A DNA stretch of 64,000 bases from the NCBI GenBank assembly GCA_030737875.1, contig CM060910.1:66348501-66412500 (forward strand), read 5' to 3'. Shown one piece after another: positions 22,201 through 35,394 of this stretch. The notes below the pieces were generated by a model. The model made no database searches. It was not told the DNA's origin and saw only the letters and a list, made by a program, of their open reading frames with translations. This DNA is from Allium sativum. Its lineage: Eukaryota; Streptophyta; Magnoliopsida; Asparagales; Amaryllidaceae. The stretch's first letter is position 1. Each line of letters opens with the position of its first letter. Position numbers and translations under genes: made by a program.

Positions 22201-22932
22201 TACCTTCTGTTCGGGTGGCAAAGGCCCATTATTAGCATTCTGTTTCTGTACTTTCTGTTGGTGTGGTAAAGGCCCATTACTAGCATTCTCTTATGTGGAA
22301 ATTATTTTGTTCCCGTTTCTGTTTCAGTTTAGACATTGGAGTGACACCTAATCCTGTTGTACTAGTATTAGTGCAGTGAAGTGAAAAGTAATAGCTTATA
22401 TCTTCCTGTTTCTTCTGTTTAGTTTAAGTATATTTGTTACTCTTGTTGCTATCATCTCTTATCCAGCTTTATTTTCATGTTATGATTATTATTATCTGTT
22501 CATATGCTGAAAGTAACTGGACTTGCCAGACTTTTATGTCTGACCCTTGTTGATTCACCTTTTTCTTCCGATCCCTCCCCCCAGGTTTCCAAGGAGGAAA
22601 TACTCTAGCTTGATCCGGATTCCTTCTGCTTGAAGTGCTTGAAGTGCTTAAAGTATGGCTTGGCTCTTTATAGCTTCTGTTCTGTGGGGATTATGATTTT
22701 AAAGTTTTGTACTCTGATGGTTTTGAACAAGGTTGATATATATGTACTTGACTTTTTGGTAAAGTTGTAACCAAACTGATTTCTGTTTTTTTTTCCGCTG
22801 CAATAAAGTTATAAAGTTTTTCAAGTACTATTTTATATCTGTCTTGTAACATTTTGTTCTGTCTACTAAAATGCTCCATCAAAGTTAAGGCATTCCCTTT
22901 GTGAGTGACCTTAACAGATGTGGGGTGTTACA
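19205..22932 (+). mobile_element. 3' LTR of element N
   Basis: This 3.7 kb copy of the 5' LTR ends GGTGTTACA and is followed by TSD TATGC. It carries the same internal repeats, TATA, mini-ORF, hairpin and AATAAA (22802-22807). Differences from the 5' LTR are scattered substitutions and small indels, a few percent by eye. Confidence 0.92.
19322..19395 (+). repeat. tRNA-related sequence in N 3' LTR
   Basis: This is the copy of the 13841-13914 segment. The A-box-like TAGCTCATTTGG is at 19329-19340 and the B-box-like AGTTCGATCCC at 19374-19384, one base closer to the B-box consensus than in the 5' LTR. Confidence 0.55.
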
Positions 22933-22937
22933 TATGC
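22933..22937. repeat. Target-site duplication TATGC, right
   Basis: Perfect match to 13720-13724, flanking element N. Confidence 0.9.
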
Positions 22938-25423
22938 TATATTAAAGCTGTGCTTTGATCATTAACCACAAGACTCTGCTTTTCAACATATGCCTTGATC
23001 ATTTGAATCTTAGTATGCCACACAGGTAATTCACGCCATGCGATTGATGTCTATCGATATATAACCTCTGAGCTTGTACGTCTCAGAGAAGGGCGTTAAG
23101 CAAGAGAATAAATTCTCCACCGCCAAACAGATATACATTTTTATAGAGATCAATCAACACAGAATAAAATCCAATGTCAGACACACATCCATTTACAAGT
23201 TCATTCTGGGTCTGGACGAAACCGGAGGCACCTTGTTCCTCATCTCATATGTCCAATATAGGAGAGAGGTCCTCGCATATCCGGTCGATCTCCAAGTACG
23301 TCTGAACGATCACCACTTATTACCTTGTCTTAGGTGTACAGCCCAACCAAGACATCAGTAATCATTCAAACGATATGAAGACCTATGGTCTTCAACCACC
23401 ATCTTTCATCGTCGACTTATCATCAAATCAGTTATTCAGAATGGGTATAAACCCGGCCTTTCTGAATAACTCGCGTATATTATAAACAAGTGTTATAAAA
23501 ACACAACATATGCCTTATTCCAATTCTGAATATTCTTTTATTTAAATATTCATATCCTTTGGGAATGTTCCCATTAATTTTAACAAAGATAAATTCCTTA
23601 AATTTATTCTTTAATCTTCCTTCGGATATCAATTCAAACCAAACTAAGGTTTATCCAAACTAGTCCGGATTATCGAACCATACCGAAGTAATCATTTCTT
23701 TAATTTCCAATTCCCAACCTATTTATCCCATGGAGCAAAATTGGTAATACTTCATATCTAACACCACGGTATTATCGGTAAATTTAATTACCATTTCACG
23801 TTTAAATCGAATTAAAGATTTGACTATCGTTTGGAGTAAAACCGGTCATACTCCATTCTCGATCATTTCCCAAATTTGATAATTTAAATTATCAGTTCAC
23901 ATTCCAATCTAATTAAAGATTCATTAAAACTCCACTTAGTTTAATCTTCCCAAAAATCAATATTAATGATAATTTAACTTTGGAAACATAAACATGTCGC
24001 ATCAACAATCTACACCATACTATTGATTTCTATCGATATATATTTCTAAGCTCGCACGTCTTAGAAAAGAGTGTCAAGCAAGAGAATAAATTCTCCGCCA
24101 CCAAACAAATATATATTTAGCAGAGATCAACTATACAGTACGAAATACAATGTTAGACATGTAATCCTCTCTTTAACAGGGTTAAAGAACTAATGTCATT
24201 TAAAACACAGTTCACGATAAACTTAAATCACATTCCATAAATTATGGAATCTTCATGGAAAATAGTTAAATATATAATCGATATCAATTTCCGTATCCGA
24301 CTAATAATATAAATGGAATAACGACAAAGCCTTTTAAATTCCATATATATTAATTGTCTTCCTCCACAGAAGCTCATTTACTTTGGAAAATTCCCGTTAA
24401 ATCTTAATAAAAAGATTTATAAATTCCAAATCACATTTCACTGTAAATTAGGTTAAAGAACGAATGTCGTTAAAAACACAGTTCACAATAAACCCGATTC
24501 ACATTCCATTTTATTCCAGTTACTAAATATAACTCGAAACTCTAATAATCTTATTTAAAAGATTTATTCCTCTCACATGGGGTTTAGGAACAGTGTTATT
24601 TAAGACACCATTCACGACAAACCCAAAATCCAATTCCTTTATTCAATTCCATTTAAATATTAATTTATTGGAAAACTTCACAAAATCTTAATTAAAAGAT
24701 TTATTCGTTTCTCAACTGGGTTTAAGAACAGCGTTACTGAAGACACCCTTGAAGACAAACCTAAAATCCCATCTGATATTAAATATAAGGCTCTGAATAG
24801 AAATTATACCGGCTTATATTCAATATCAAATTCTGAAATCAACAAATATCATATTAGGAATAACGATATATATCTTCCAAATTCCTCCACAATATCTGTA
24901 TATTCACGGAATCCAATATCGATCCGAAGATAATTTCGATTCAAATCCATTCCAATTCACATATTGGAAATTTTGGTTATTTTTGAAACCATTTCAAATC
25001 AAATTTATTTATTTAAAAATTATTGAATTTCAATTCTAGTTAATAACTAGTTCATTTTGATAAAAATATAGTTTTACCTTTACAAATGTGGAATTTTTCA
25101 TCCCAATTCTTTCCAAATCATTTATTATGATTTTACACAAATTATCAATATTTTTAATAATTTTATTAAGGCTCTTTCAGCGATTTCCATAAACGGTCAT
25201 CGAACTGCACTTACAACAACCTTTTCCAAATTTGATTTGGACGTAATTCTGAATCCAACTGTTAGATTTCAAATCTCTTATATTAGTTGGAAAGCTCTTT
25301 TCGATACGAACCCAATGGTTCCTGTTTTAGGAGAATCCGACGGTCGGATCTCTTGTAATATCAATTCGAAGTCAATGGTCGAAATTCACGAACGGCCGCG
25401 GCGCGTTCTATTCAGGCCATTTG

Positions 25424-25454
<31 letters not shown>

Positions 25455-26514
25455 TATATATCGTCGATTTCCATTTAAAATGTATTTTATAAATCGTTTT
25501 AAATTCGTTTTAAAAACGATTTCAGCTTCATATTCAATTTTTAAATCGAAATCGAATATTCCATATCATTGATATATAAATGATAATATTTTCAAAACAT
25601 TAGATTTTGAAATTACTTCCTTTTCGATATTCATTATTAAAATGAATAAAATCGATACAAATATCGTTCACGTCAAAATGGCGCATATCTAATCAATAGG
25701 GCTTCATATGTTTTTATATTTTCATGTCCATCCCAAATCAGACATCAAAATCATATTTTGTTCCATTACTGAATATTATTTTAAAATATTAGTTATTTTA
25801 AAATATTTTATATTCATCAATTTAAAATATTCGTTCTTTCTGAATTGGAATCAGACACAGTAAATTACCATATAATTTTATTTATATGGATTTCATACAC
25901 ACATGTACACAACAATAATCAAGCACATTCAACTATCATCCAAAGTGCATTACACAACTGCATAAGCGTTAAATATAAATTATTAACGCGTATAACAGTC
26001 TGTCAACCCATCGATTGACATACAACTAAACAATTAGGAATAATGTACATCAAATATCATCCCAATACCCGTGTTGGGTTTCTACCAACAAATATTGAAT
26101 ATTATTTGTGCATTTGGGCGATGTGTAAAATTATCATCCCAATCAATATCAGTTAAATGTGTGTACATAAACAAATCGTCTGATTTGTAAATGAATATTT
26201 AATTTATTCATATACACGTTAAAAAATTATTTTTAACGATAAAATATTTTATTCAATACATGAATCGTTTATACGGTTCATTTATACAATAAGAATGATA
26301 TTTTTACTGTTCTAACATTTTTAGAAAATTTCGGCAGCATAGTGGCGCGATACTAGAACCGGAATAAGGTATAGCCTTATCCCTCGCCCAATAATGGCTC
26401 GCGCCATATACAAACCAAATTCTAATCAATTCAGTTTACATCCCAAATCAAATTCAACCAATTTATCAATCCAAACAAATAACCAAACATCCATTGTTTC
26501 AATCAAAGGTGTCG

Positions 26515-26530
26515 GGTGCTACTAAGCACC
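26515..26530 (-). promoter_or_regulatory. Conserved hairpin block in A' LTR
   Basis: GGTGCTACTAAGCACC, the complement of GGTGCTTAGTAGCACC, is a perfect 6 bp stem. Upstream on the minus strand is a second small palindrome, GTGAGAACTTCTCAC (complement at 26575-26589). Confidence 0.5.
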
Positions 26531-27736
26531 GTCTGCATCCTAGTACATATATTTAACTAGAAAATAAAATTAGAGTGAGAAGTTCTCACCTTTGTGATCT
26601 ACTCCGTCATTCTTTAATTCACGGATTTTGTCGTCGCGCTCCGTTTTGTCGCTTTCTCGCACTTGAATTCGCCTCTTTCTCTCTAGAATTTGTATACGGC
26701 CTCCAATCTTCACCAAACTTTGTCACTAACCTAAACGCGCCATTCCGAATAACTTTTGCCTAGTGGACATTCTTTTAAAAACGCACCAATTCGCCGGAAA
26801 TTACGAAAAACAGTAGCAGGTCCGTTGACTTCGGACGCGATTTCCGGATAGCTCCGAAATCCAAAATAGGACTTCCATATATCAAATCGAAGAGAAAGTT
26901 GTGCTCTTCGATTTTGGTATTGTGGAGTTTTGGCCAAAAATGCACGGTTTGGGAGTTATTGGCGAAATAGTGACAGGAGGTTAAATGCAAAACGGGAATT
27001 TTGGAGAAAATGGGTTTTTGGGTGAAATGGGACCCACGCCCGGAGTTGGGCTGAGGGGATGGCAGCGCAGGCCTGACTGGGCAGCAGAAGGGTGCAGGTG
27101 GTGGCGGTGCTGGAGGGACCCACGGTGGTAGTGGTTTGCAATTTGGGGCCTAGGGTTTTAGATAGAAATGAAGAGAGAAAGAAGAGGAAGAAGAAGAGAG
27201 GAAGGAGGAGGGGGAAGTGGCGGCGTCGGAGGTTGGGCGCGGAGGCGCACTGGAAGCGGGGGCGACGGGATCTCGTTCTTTTCTTTTTTTCTATTAACGA
27301 CGGGTTTGATTTTGTGAGGGAGAGAGAGGGCTTTGACTTCATATAATTATGTATATTTAATTATTTTAAATTCCAAAAAGTAAAGTTTTCATTTGAACTT
27401 CAATTCAAACCCAATGACTATTGCCCCTAACCAAATACCTCCATTTTGGACACAATGGGATATGCCCCGTAAGCCAATTCGGTTGTTTCGACTAGTTTTC
27501 TTTAAATTAAAATATAAATTAGTATAATGTTCAAAATTGATTTCAACATATATTTTAATATACCGGGGCCACATACTGACTCCAAAATTTCCAGAAAAAT
27601 AAATCTAGATATGTTTTGACAATACGGTCCTAACAAAACTAATTTCGTTGAATTTGGAGATCGTTTGAAAACCGATCATTTTCCATTCGATTAAATTCAA
27701 ACTGAATTGACCAAACACGTTTAAATCCACCACGCT

Positions 27737-27857
27737 TGAGCGTGATGAAACATTTTTACAATTTTTTCCAATTTTTACTTTTAATTTATTCCAATTTTTA
27801 CTTTTAATTTATTCCAATTTTTTCCTATTTTTATATTTAATTTATTCCAAATTTTAC
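27737..27857. repeat. Palindrome tip between inverted LTRs, with AT-rich tandem repeats
   Basis: The minus-strand LTR A' ends at CCACCACGCT. The next bases, TGAGCGTGAT, are a short forward copy of the same LTR position, making CACGCT-TG-AGCGTG. Then come three tandem units of CCAATTTTTACTTTTAATTTATT (27775-27845), after which the plus-strand LTR resumes at CAATATGTGAGCGTGAT. Both arms therefore break at nearly the same LTR position. Confidence 0.65.
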
Positions 27858-30800
27858 AATCAATATGTGAGCGTGATAGATTTAAATGTGTTTGGTCAAT
27901 TTAGTTTGAATTTAATCGACTAGAAAATGACCATTTTCAAACGATCTCCAAATTTGATGAAATTAGTTTTATTAGGACTGTATCATCAAAACATAGCTTA
28001 ATTTATTTTTTTGGAGTCAGTATGTGTCCCCGGTAAATTAAATTGTACGTTAAAATCAATTTTGGATGTTATATTAATTTATATTTTAATTTAAAAGAAA
28101 ACTAATCGAAACAGTCGAATTGGCTTATGGGACATATCCCATTTTGTCCTAAATGGGGGTATTTGGTTAGGGCGATAGTCATTGGGTTCAATTTGGAGTT
28201 CGAATGAAAATTTAACTTTTTGGAAATAAATTATATATATGTATATATATTTGGCCAACACTCTCTCCTCCTTACCACTCTCGTTCAAATGAGAAAGACA
28301 AAAAAAATTGAATGACGCTCACACTCCAGTCCCTCCCCACGTGCCACCATCACCTCATGCCTCTCCCCTCCTCCTCCTCCTCTCCTTCTCCTGTTCTTCT
28401 TCCTCCTCTTTCCCTCTTTCAATTAGCAAAAACCCTAGGCCCCAAATCACTAAACCTGCCACCGTGGGCCCCTCCAGCGCCACCACCACTGGCTGCACCT
28501 CCCCCATACCCAATCAGGTCTACCACCAACCCTCAGCCCTCAGCTCTGACCGTGGGCCCCACGAAAACCAAAATCCCTCTTTACACCAAATTTCCCATAT
28601 GTGCAAAACAACCCAGATCTTATTTCCTCAATATCTTCCAATCTGATCGTTTCTGGCTGAAACTCCATATACCAAATTCGAAGATCTCGTTTTTCTCTTC
28701 GACTTGGCTATATGGAAGTCATATTTTGGATTGCGGAGCTGTCCGGAAAACGCATCCGAAGATCGCGGATCTACTGCTATTTTTTGCGATTCCTGGCGAA
28801 TTGGTGCAGGTTTGGAAGAAAGTCAATTAGACAAAAGTTGTCCGGAATGGCGCGTTTGGGCTAGGGACAAAGTTCGGTGAAGATTGGAGGACATATGAAG
28901 ATTCTAGAACAAAAGAGGTGAAATGGGACGATGGGAAACGACAAAATGGAGACTGCACGACAAAATTCTACCTTATAAGTGTCAAGGCGATTGGTAAAGC
29001 TTGGGTGAGAATTTTTCACTCTAATTTTGTTTACAGTTAAATATATATTAGGATGCAGACGGAGCTTAGTAGCACCCAACACCTTTGATTGAAACCATGT
29101 ATGTTTGGTTGTGCGTTTTGATGGATTTATTTGTTTGAATTTAGTTTGGGATGTAAATGGAATTGGTTGAATTCGGTTTGTGTATGGCGCGAGCCAGTAT
29201 TAGGCAAGGGATAAGGCTATACCTTATTCGGGTTCTAGCATCGCGCCGTTGTGCTGCCAAAATTTTCTGAAACATTTTAGAACAATAAAAATATCATTTT
29301 TATTGTATAAATGAACTGTATAAAATATTCATATGTTGAAATAAATATTTTATCATTAAAAATATAATTTTTAACGAGTATATGAATGAAAATAAATATT
29401 CATTTACAAATCAGACGATTTGTTTATATACACTCATTTGACTGATATTGATTGGGATGATATATTTTACACATCGCCCAACGCCACAAATAGAATCTGT
29501 GTGTGTAGATTGAAACCCCACACGGGTATTGGGATGATTTTTTAACGTACATTAATCCCAATTGTTTAGTTGTACGTCAATCGATGGGTTGATAGACTAT
29601 TGTATGCGTTAATTATTTATATTTAACGCTTATGCAGTTGTGTAATACACTCTGGATGATGGTTGACTGTGTTTGATTGTTGTTGTGTACATGTGTATAT
29701 GAAATCCATATAAACAAAATTATATGATAATTGACTGTGTCTAATTCCAATTCAGAAAGAACGAGTATTTTAAATTAAAGGATATTATAAAATGACGAAT
29801 AATGAATATTTTAAAATAATATTCAGTAATGGATCAAAATATGATTTTGATGTCCGATTTGGGATGGTAACGAAAATATTGAAATATATGAAGCCGTGTT
29901 GATTAGATATGCGCCTTTTGACGTGTACGAGATTTATATCGATTTTATTCATTTTTATAATGAATATCTAAAATGAAATTATTTCAAAATCGGATATTTT
30001 GAAAATATTATCATTAAAATAATGTAATGATAAGGAGTATTCAATTTTGATTTAAAATTGAAAATGAAGTTAGAATCGTTTTAAAATGAATTTATAAACG
30101 ATTTATAAAATACGTTTTAAATGGAAATCGATGAAGTATATTATATATATAATATATATAATATAATGGCCTGAATAGAACGCGCCGCGCCGCAGCCATT
30201 CGCGAATTTCAACCATTGACTTTGTATTGATATTACGGGATATCCGACCTTTGGATTCTCCTAAAAATAGAACCGTTGGGTTCGTATCGAAAAGAGCTTT
30301 CCAACGAATATAAGAGATTTGAAATCTAACGGTTGGATTTGGAATTATGTCCAAATCAAATTTGGAAAAGGTCGCTGTAAATGTTGTTCGATGACCGTTT
30401 ATGGAAATCGACTGAAAGGGACTTAATAAAATTATTAAAAATATTGATAATCTATGTAAAATCATAATAAATAATTTGGAAAGAATTGGGATGAAAAATT
30501 CCATATTCGAAAAGATAAAAATATATTTTTATCGAAGTGAACTAGTTATTAACTAGAATTATAATCCAATTATTTTTAAATAAATGAATTGGATAGAGAA
30601 TGGTTTTAATATAACCAGAAATTTCCAACAAATAAATTGGAATGGAAATAACCTTCGGAATATTTCGGTTTTGGATTCCGTGATTATATGGATATTGATA
30701 TGGGAATTCGGAAGATATATATATCGTTATTCCCAATACGATATTTGTTGATTTCAGAATTTGATATTGATATAAGCCGATTTAGTTTCTATTCAGAGCC

Positions 30801-33699
30801 TTGTATTTAATATCAAATGAGATTTTGGGTTTGTCGTGAATAGTGTCTTAAATAACACTGTTCTTAAACCCCGTGTGTGAGGAATAAATCTTTTAAATAA
30901 GATTATTAGAGTTTCTAGTTATATTTAGTAACTGGAATAAAATGGAATGTGATTCGGGTTTATTGTGAACTGTGTTTTTAACGACATTCGTTCTTTAACC
31001 CGATTTACAGTGAAATGTGATTTGGAATTTATAAATCTTTTTATAAGATTTAACGGGAATTTTCCAAAGTAAAGTTTTCCAATTTAATATATTAAATTGG
31101 AATTGAATGGAATTTGATTTGATAATAATCGAAATGAGCTTCTAGGGAGGAGGAATGTTAATATATATGGAATTTAAAAGGCTTTGTCGTTATTCCATTT
31201 ATATTATTAGTCAGATACGAAAATTGGTATCGATTATATATTGATCTGTTTTTCGTGAAGATTCCATAATTAATGGAATGTGATTTGGGTTTATCGTTAA
31301 CTGTGTTTTAAATGACATTATTTCTTTAACCCAGTTAAAGATAGGATTACATGTCAAACATTGTATTTTGAACTGTATGGTTGATCTCTGCTAAGTATAT
31401 ATCTGTTTGGTGGCGGAGAATTTATTCTCTTGCTTAACGCCCTTCTCTAAGACATACGAGCTCAGAGGTTATATATAGGCAGAAGTCAATAGTACGGTGT
31501 AGATTGTCGATGCAACATGTTTGATTTTCCAAAGTTCAATAATCATTAATACTGATTTTTAGGAAGATTAAAACTAAGTGGAGTTTTATTGCATCTTTAG
31601 TTAGATTGGAATAGGAATGCGATAATTTAAATTATCAAATTTGGGAAATGATCGAGAATGGGGTATCACCAGTTTTGCTCCAAGCGATAGTTAAATCTTT
31701 AATTAAATTTGGATGTGAAATGGCTATTAAATTTACCGATAACATCATGATGTTAGATATGGAGTATTACCAGTTTTACTCCATGGGATGAATAGGTTGG
31801 GATTGGGAAATTAAACAAATGATTACTTCGGTAAGGTTCGCTAATCCCGACTAGTTTATAAACCTTAATTTAGTTTAGAATTGATATCCAAAGGAAGATT
31901 AAAGAATTTATCTTTGATAAAATTAATGGGAACCTTTTCCAAAAAATATGAATATTTAAATAAAAGAATATTCAGAATTGGATTGAGACGTATGTTGTGT
32001 TTTTATAGCACTTGTTTATAATATACGCGAGTTATTCGGAAACGCCAGGTTTATACCCATTCTGAATAACTGATTCGATGATATGTTGACAATGAAGAAA
32101 GTGGTTGAAGACAGGAGGTTTTCACATCGTTTGGTTGATTACTGATGTCTTGATTGGGCTGTACACCCAAGACGAGGTAATAAGTGGTGATCGTCCAGAC
32201 GTACTTAGAGATCGACCGGATATGCGGGGACCTCTCTCCTGTATTGGACATATGGGATGAGGAATAAGGTGCCTCCGGTTTCGTTCAGACCCTGAACGAA
32301 CTGGTAAATGGATGTCTGTCTGACATTGGATTTTATTTACTATTGATTGATTTCTATTAAATATATATCTGTTTGACGGCGGAGAATTTATTCTCTTTCT
32401 TAACGCCCTTCTCTGAGACGTACGAGCTCAGATGTTATATATCGATAGACATCAGTCGCATGGCGTGAATTGCCTGTGTGGCATGCTGAGATGCAAATGA
32501 TCAAGGCTTCTGTTGAAAAGCAGAGTCTTGTGGTTGATGATTAAAGCACGACTTAAATATAGCATAGCTTTGTGTATAGCGTTAATTCGCGAGCCTCACA
32601 CCTCGGTATGTGTCAAAAACGAGATAAGGGACCCAAGGAGGACATGATGTTTCTTTGTAGCTATGGGTGTTGTCATGGTATGAAGCCCAGACATTTATTA
32701 TTTTCACCTATGTGGTTGTTGGATTGCGAGACACCTCTGATATATCGGTTATTACGGAGCCGATGGATATAGGTCTGATTGGATCGGGAAACGTGTGTTC
32801 AGGAATACTAATCCACAAACGTAAGTGTGGAACAGCCTTAGAGGATCCAAGGGTCTTCTGCGGGAGATCCTGAGGCATTTGCTAGAGTGTCTCGAAGCCG
32901 GCGAGGAGTACATCTGTTGCCTCAACTCATGACGGAAATCCAATTTCCAATACATGACATTTCGATTTTGATTGTAGAGCCCCGTATTAGCGACATGATA
33001 TATGGTATCCATGTCGTCTATGATTGATACATTTATATTTGAAGTTGTTTTATACACTATGCACGTATAATAATATCAAATGATTTGTTTTAAACGTAGC
33101 AAGCATGTTTGGCTATTATAAGGGAAAACCGTATCCTCCGGCTTGCATTGCATTATGTGATGGAACCTAAGTCTTATAATAGCTTCATTTTTCCAAAAAA
33201 ACATTGCTCTGTTTATTCTATGCACTAATATTCTTGGGAGGAAACCGGTTCCGTGTACGGCGTGGTCCCTTCATTTACTTTATTTTTAAAGTAAAGATTT
33301 AATAACTGTTTTAGTTCTTACACCAGTCACGTGACTGACCTGGAGTTTATTATTTTAACCAAAACTCTGGGTTCCCCTATTTTCCACACGGGCAGTTAGT
33401 AGTTTTGGTTTTTCGGATATTATATTCACAGGATCCTGGTTTACAGCTGGAGCTATATTCGAAATGCTCTGTATTCGCGTATTTCTTTTAGTTGTGTTTT
33501 GTATTATTTTCTGCTGCATAATAATTTATAAATCTCTGATATTTACCAAATGTATATTTTTTGTTCATACTCTGTATATTCTTGTACTCTAATGTAAATT
33601 GTTGTAATAGCAATGAAATGTTCTTCTGTTTGTGTTCTGATTTGTCATGTTCTCAACCCAATCTGGGCTTTCCTGTAAGGGCAAATTTGGGTCGTGTCA
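27858..33699 (+). mobile_element. 3' LTR of element A, 5'-truncated
   Basis: This is the partner of the 5' LTR at 5555-11930, lacking about the first 485 bp. It shares the AATTAGCAAAAACCCTAGG leader and the GAGTCAGTATGTG block with it, and it ends GGGTCGTGTCA followed by TSD ACTAA. It carries a TATA-rich run (28230-28251), a hairpin block (29061-29076, GGAGCTTAGTAGCACC), CTTTAACCCAGTTAAAG (31324-31340), and the conserved 3' end. Pro/Ser-rich frames at 28308-28830 come from the CT-rich leader and are not supported as genes. Confidence 0.82.
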
Positions 33700-33704
33700 A
33701 CTAA
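33700..33704. repeat. Target-site duplication ACTAA, right
   Basis: Perfect match to 5550-5554. The LTR sequence of D continues beyond it. Confidence 0.85.
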
Positions 33705-35088
33705 TTACTTGCTTAGCTTAATCTGGCGATTAACATTTCTTCTTCATTGATAAGCTCTAGGTTACGACATATTTCTCGAACCCATGTTCAAATATTAGGG
33801 CTTCACTTCGCGTGCCATCCAGTTGACCGGAGCATGATCCACTAACACCACGAGGTGCACCTTGAGATGCTCCTCCACCGCCAATGGTGGCACCCAGCTC
33901 GCACCCCAGTGCAGCGCCAAACCCCCCCCGCCCCACAAACGAGACGAGTTTAAAAACAGACATCGAACACAATACCAAACAAGGATTGATCAAAAACGTA
34001 TGGAATCGAAGCCACTAAAAATCTCTACAATTTCCTTTTGATTTCATGATTTAATTCACAGAGGACAGAGAGAAATTGATGAATTAAAATAGGAAGTTTG
34101 TGGCCATTTATTTGAGAACTACGGCGGCTTGTGAAATTGAGAATTAGGGATTGAAATTAATATATATATATATACACATTTTATATTATTATTTAATTCA
34201 CAAATAAATTTTTTATCGTTGTGAACTCCAAATCAAACCCAACGACTGACGCTCCTAACCAAATTACCCCTATTCCAGACACAATGGAATATTTTTCATA
34301 AGCCAATTTGACTGTTTTGATCATTTTTTATCAAAATTAAAATATAAATTCATATAACGTTCAAAATTGAATTTCAACATACATTTTAATTTACCACGGC
34401 CACATATTGACTCCAAAAATTATGAAATTTGAAATCCTGCTACGTTTTGATGATATGGTCCTACCAAAATTAATTTCATCGAATTTGGAGGCCGTTTGAA
34501 AAATGGCCTTTTAACTAGCTTATTAAATTGACTAACTTTACAAAACACATTCAAATTTATTGTGCTCACATACTGATTTTAATTGACTTGAAATTTCAAA
34601 CCTAATAATAATTTGACTTTCTAGATCCAACAAAATTAGTTTTATCTAAAACGGAGGTTGTTTGCAAAATGACTATTTTTATGGGCTATATGATATTAAA
34701 ATATATATAAATTCCATAGCGAAAATTCTAAATTTTATTTTAGACATAACTTACAATTTGTAAAACAAAATCTAAAATTTTCACATTCAGTAGAAAGAAC
34801 TAATTAAATGGATCCTATCGTTTCTTGTTGCATTAAATTCTGATTTATAATGAATTCTGTATATTCAGCTGAAATTAGAAATCGAATTTTCAAACCACCG
34901 CGCCTTTCCAAGATCGTTTTATAATTAATATAAATATATATTTTCAATCTTCGTTTTAAATAAATTTTATGCCACTAATTCTGAAAATTAAACGTTTCAA
35001 ATTATCGAATTTTAAATTCGACTACAAATCCTTGTAAAATTCATTAAAAATAAATTTTAAATTGGTTCCAAAAATATAGGTTGTAACA
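33705..35088 (-). mobile_element. Giant LTR D, minus strand, part 2 (LTR start)
   Basis: This continues the LTR interrupted at 5554. On the minus strand it runs from the leader back to the LTR start: GC-rich leader at 33780-33960, the AACTCCAAATCAAACCCAACGACTG block near 34225, GCCACATATTGACTCCAAAA near 34409, and the terminus at 35088 (TGTTACAACC on the minus strand). A C run (33927-33934) lies in the leader. The minus-strand frame at 33757-33993 is Gly-rich because of this leader and is probably not a gene. Confidence 0.72.
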
Positions 35089-35394
35089 ATCCTCGTCTCA
35101 AGCTAAAGCCATTAATTAATAAGCCATTGTCTTGAAACTAATACCGAAAGAACCATCATATCCTACTCCTCAAAATCACATCGTCTTCAATGTCAAATTA
35201 GCTAAATGACCAATAATAGAGGAAATCAATACCGAACACTCGATAGTAATCGATAACAACTACCCGGTTCATGTACTTAACCAAAATTGGTTAAATATAC
35301 ATCCAAGGAAAATGCCCGACCTTGGTCATGAAACCCAGCTCATCGCTAAGAATAAATGCCACCATGGAGAACTCCAGAGATTACCATCACGTTA

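Larger units (their letters stand above)
13725..22932 (+). mobile_element. Element N: complete nonautonomous Ty3/gypsy-like retrotransposon
   Basis: This is a complete 9,208 bp element. It has a 3,736 bp 5' LTR (TGTAACACCCCG...GGGTGTTACA), a PBS, a 1,744 bp interior, a PPT, a 3,728 bp 3' LTR, and a perfect 5 bp TSD (TATGC). The interior keeps only a degenerate gag zinc-knuckle region. There is no protease, reverse transcriptase, RNase H or integrase. The LTR start TGTAACACCC, the tRNA-Met PBS and the 3' GGGGAAGAAATCCTTTAAGG...GGGGAGAATGTAAC arrangement fit Ty3/gypsy chromovirus-like elements (family placement is inference). The LTRs look only a few percent different by eye, so this is the youngest insertion in the nest. 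It must have been mobilised in trans. Confidence 0.92.
12589..27736 (-). mobile_element. Inverted giant LTR A' (split by element N)
   Basis: Read on the minus strand, this is a giant LTR that ends at 12589 (TGAAACGACCC is the complement of GGGTCGTTTCA). It extends rightwards through all the usual blocks: the 3' AATGAAATG block near 12668, the TGTGAGGCTCGCGAATTAA block near 13687, GGTGCTACTAAGCACC at 26515, and leader sequence near 27050-27300. It stops about 485 bp short of the LTR start, at CCACCACGCT. Without the 9.2 kb N insertion it is about 5.9 kb. Its leader differs from those of the two A LTRs, so it came from a different element. The open frames at 26956-27346 lie in the CT/GA-rich leader and are not convincing genes. 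Confidence 0.75.
5555..33699 (+). mobile_element. Element A: giant-LTR retrotransposon with nested insertions
   Basis: The limits are fixed by a perfect 5 bp duplication (ACTAA), a TG start at 5555 and a CA end at 33699. Inside are, in order, a complete 5' LTR, a PBS, part of a noncoding interior, an inverted LTR from another element (A', itself split by N), a palindromic junction, and A's own 3' LTR lacking about its first 485 bp. The two A LTRs share features absent from A', for example the same leader sequence GCAAAAACCCTAGGCCCCAA with matching flanks, which supports pairing them. The rest of the interior, the PPT and the 3' LTR start were lost at the inverted junction. No coding sequence is recognisable. 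The element probably relied on proteins from a Ty3/gypsy relative. Confidence 0.8.

Noticed and set aside
26956..27346. 128-codon minus-strand frame in A'
   Set aside because: Leader sequence with low-complexity Ser/Leu/Arg content. Overlapping frames on both strands indicate compositional bias.
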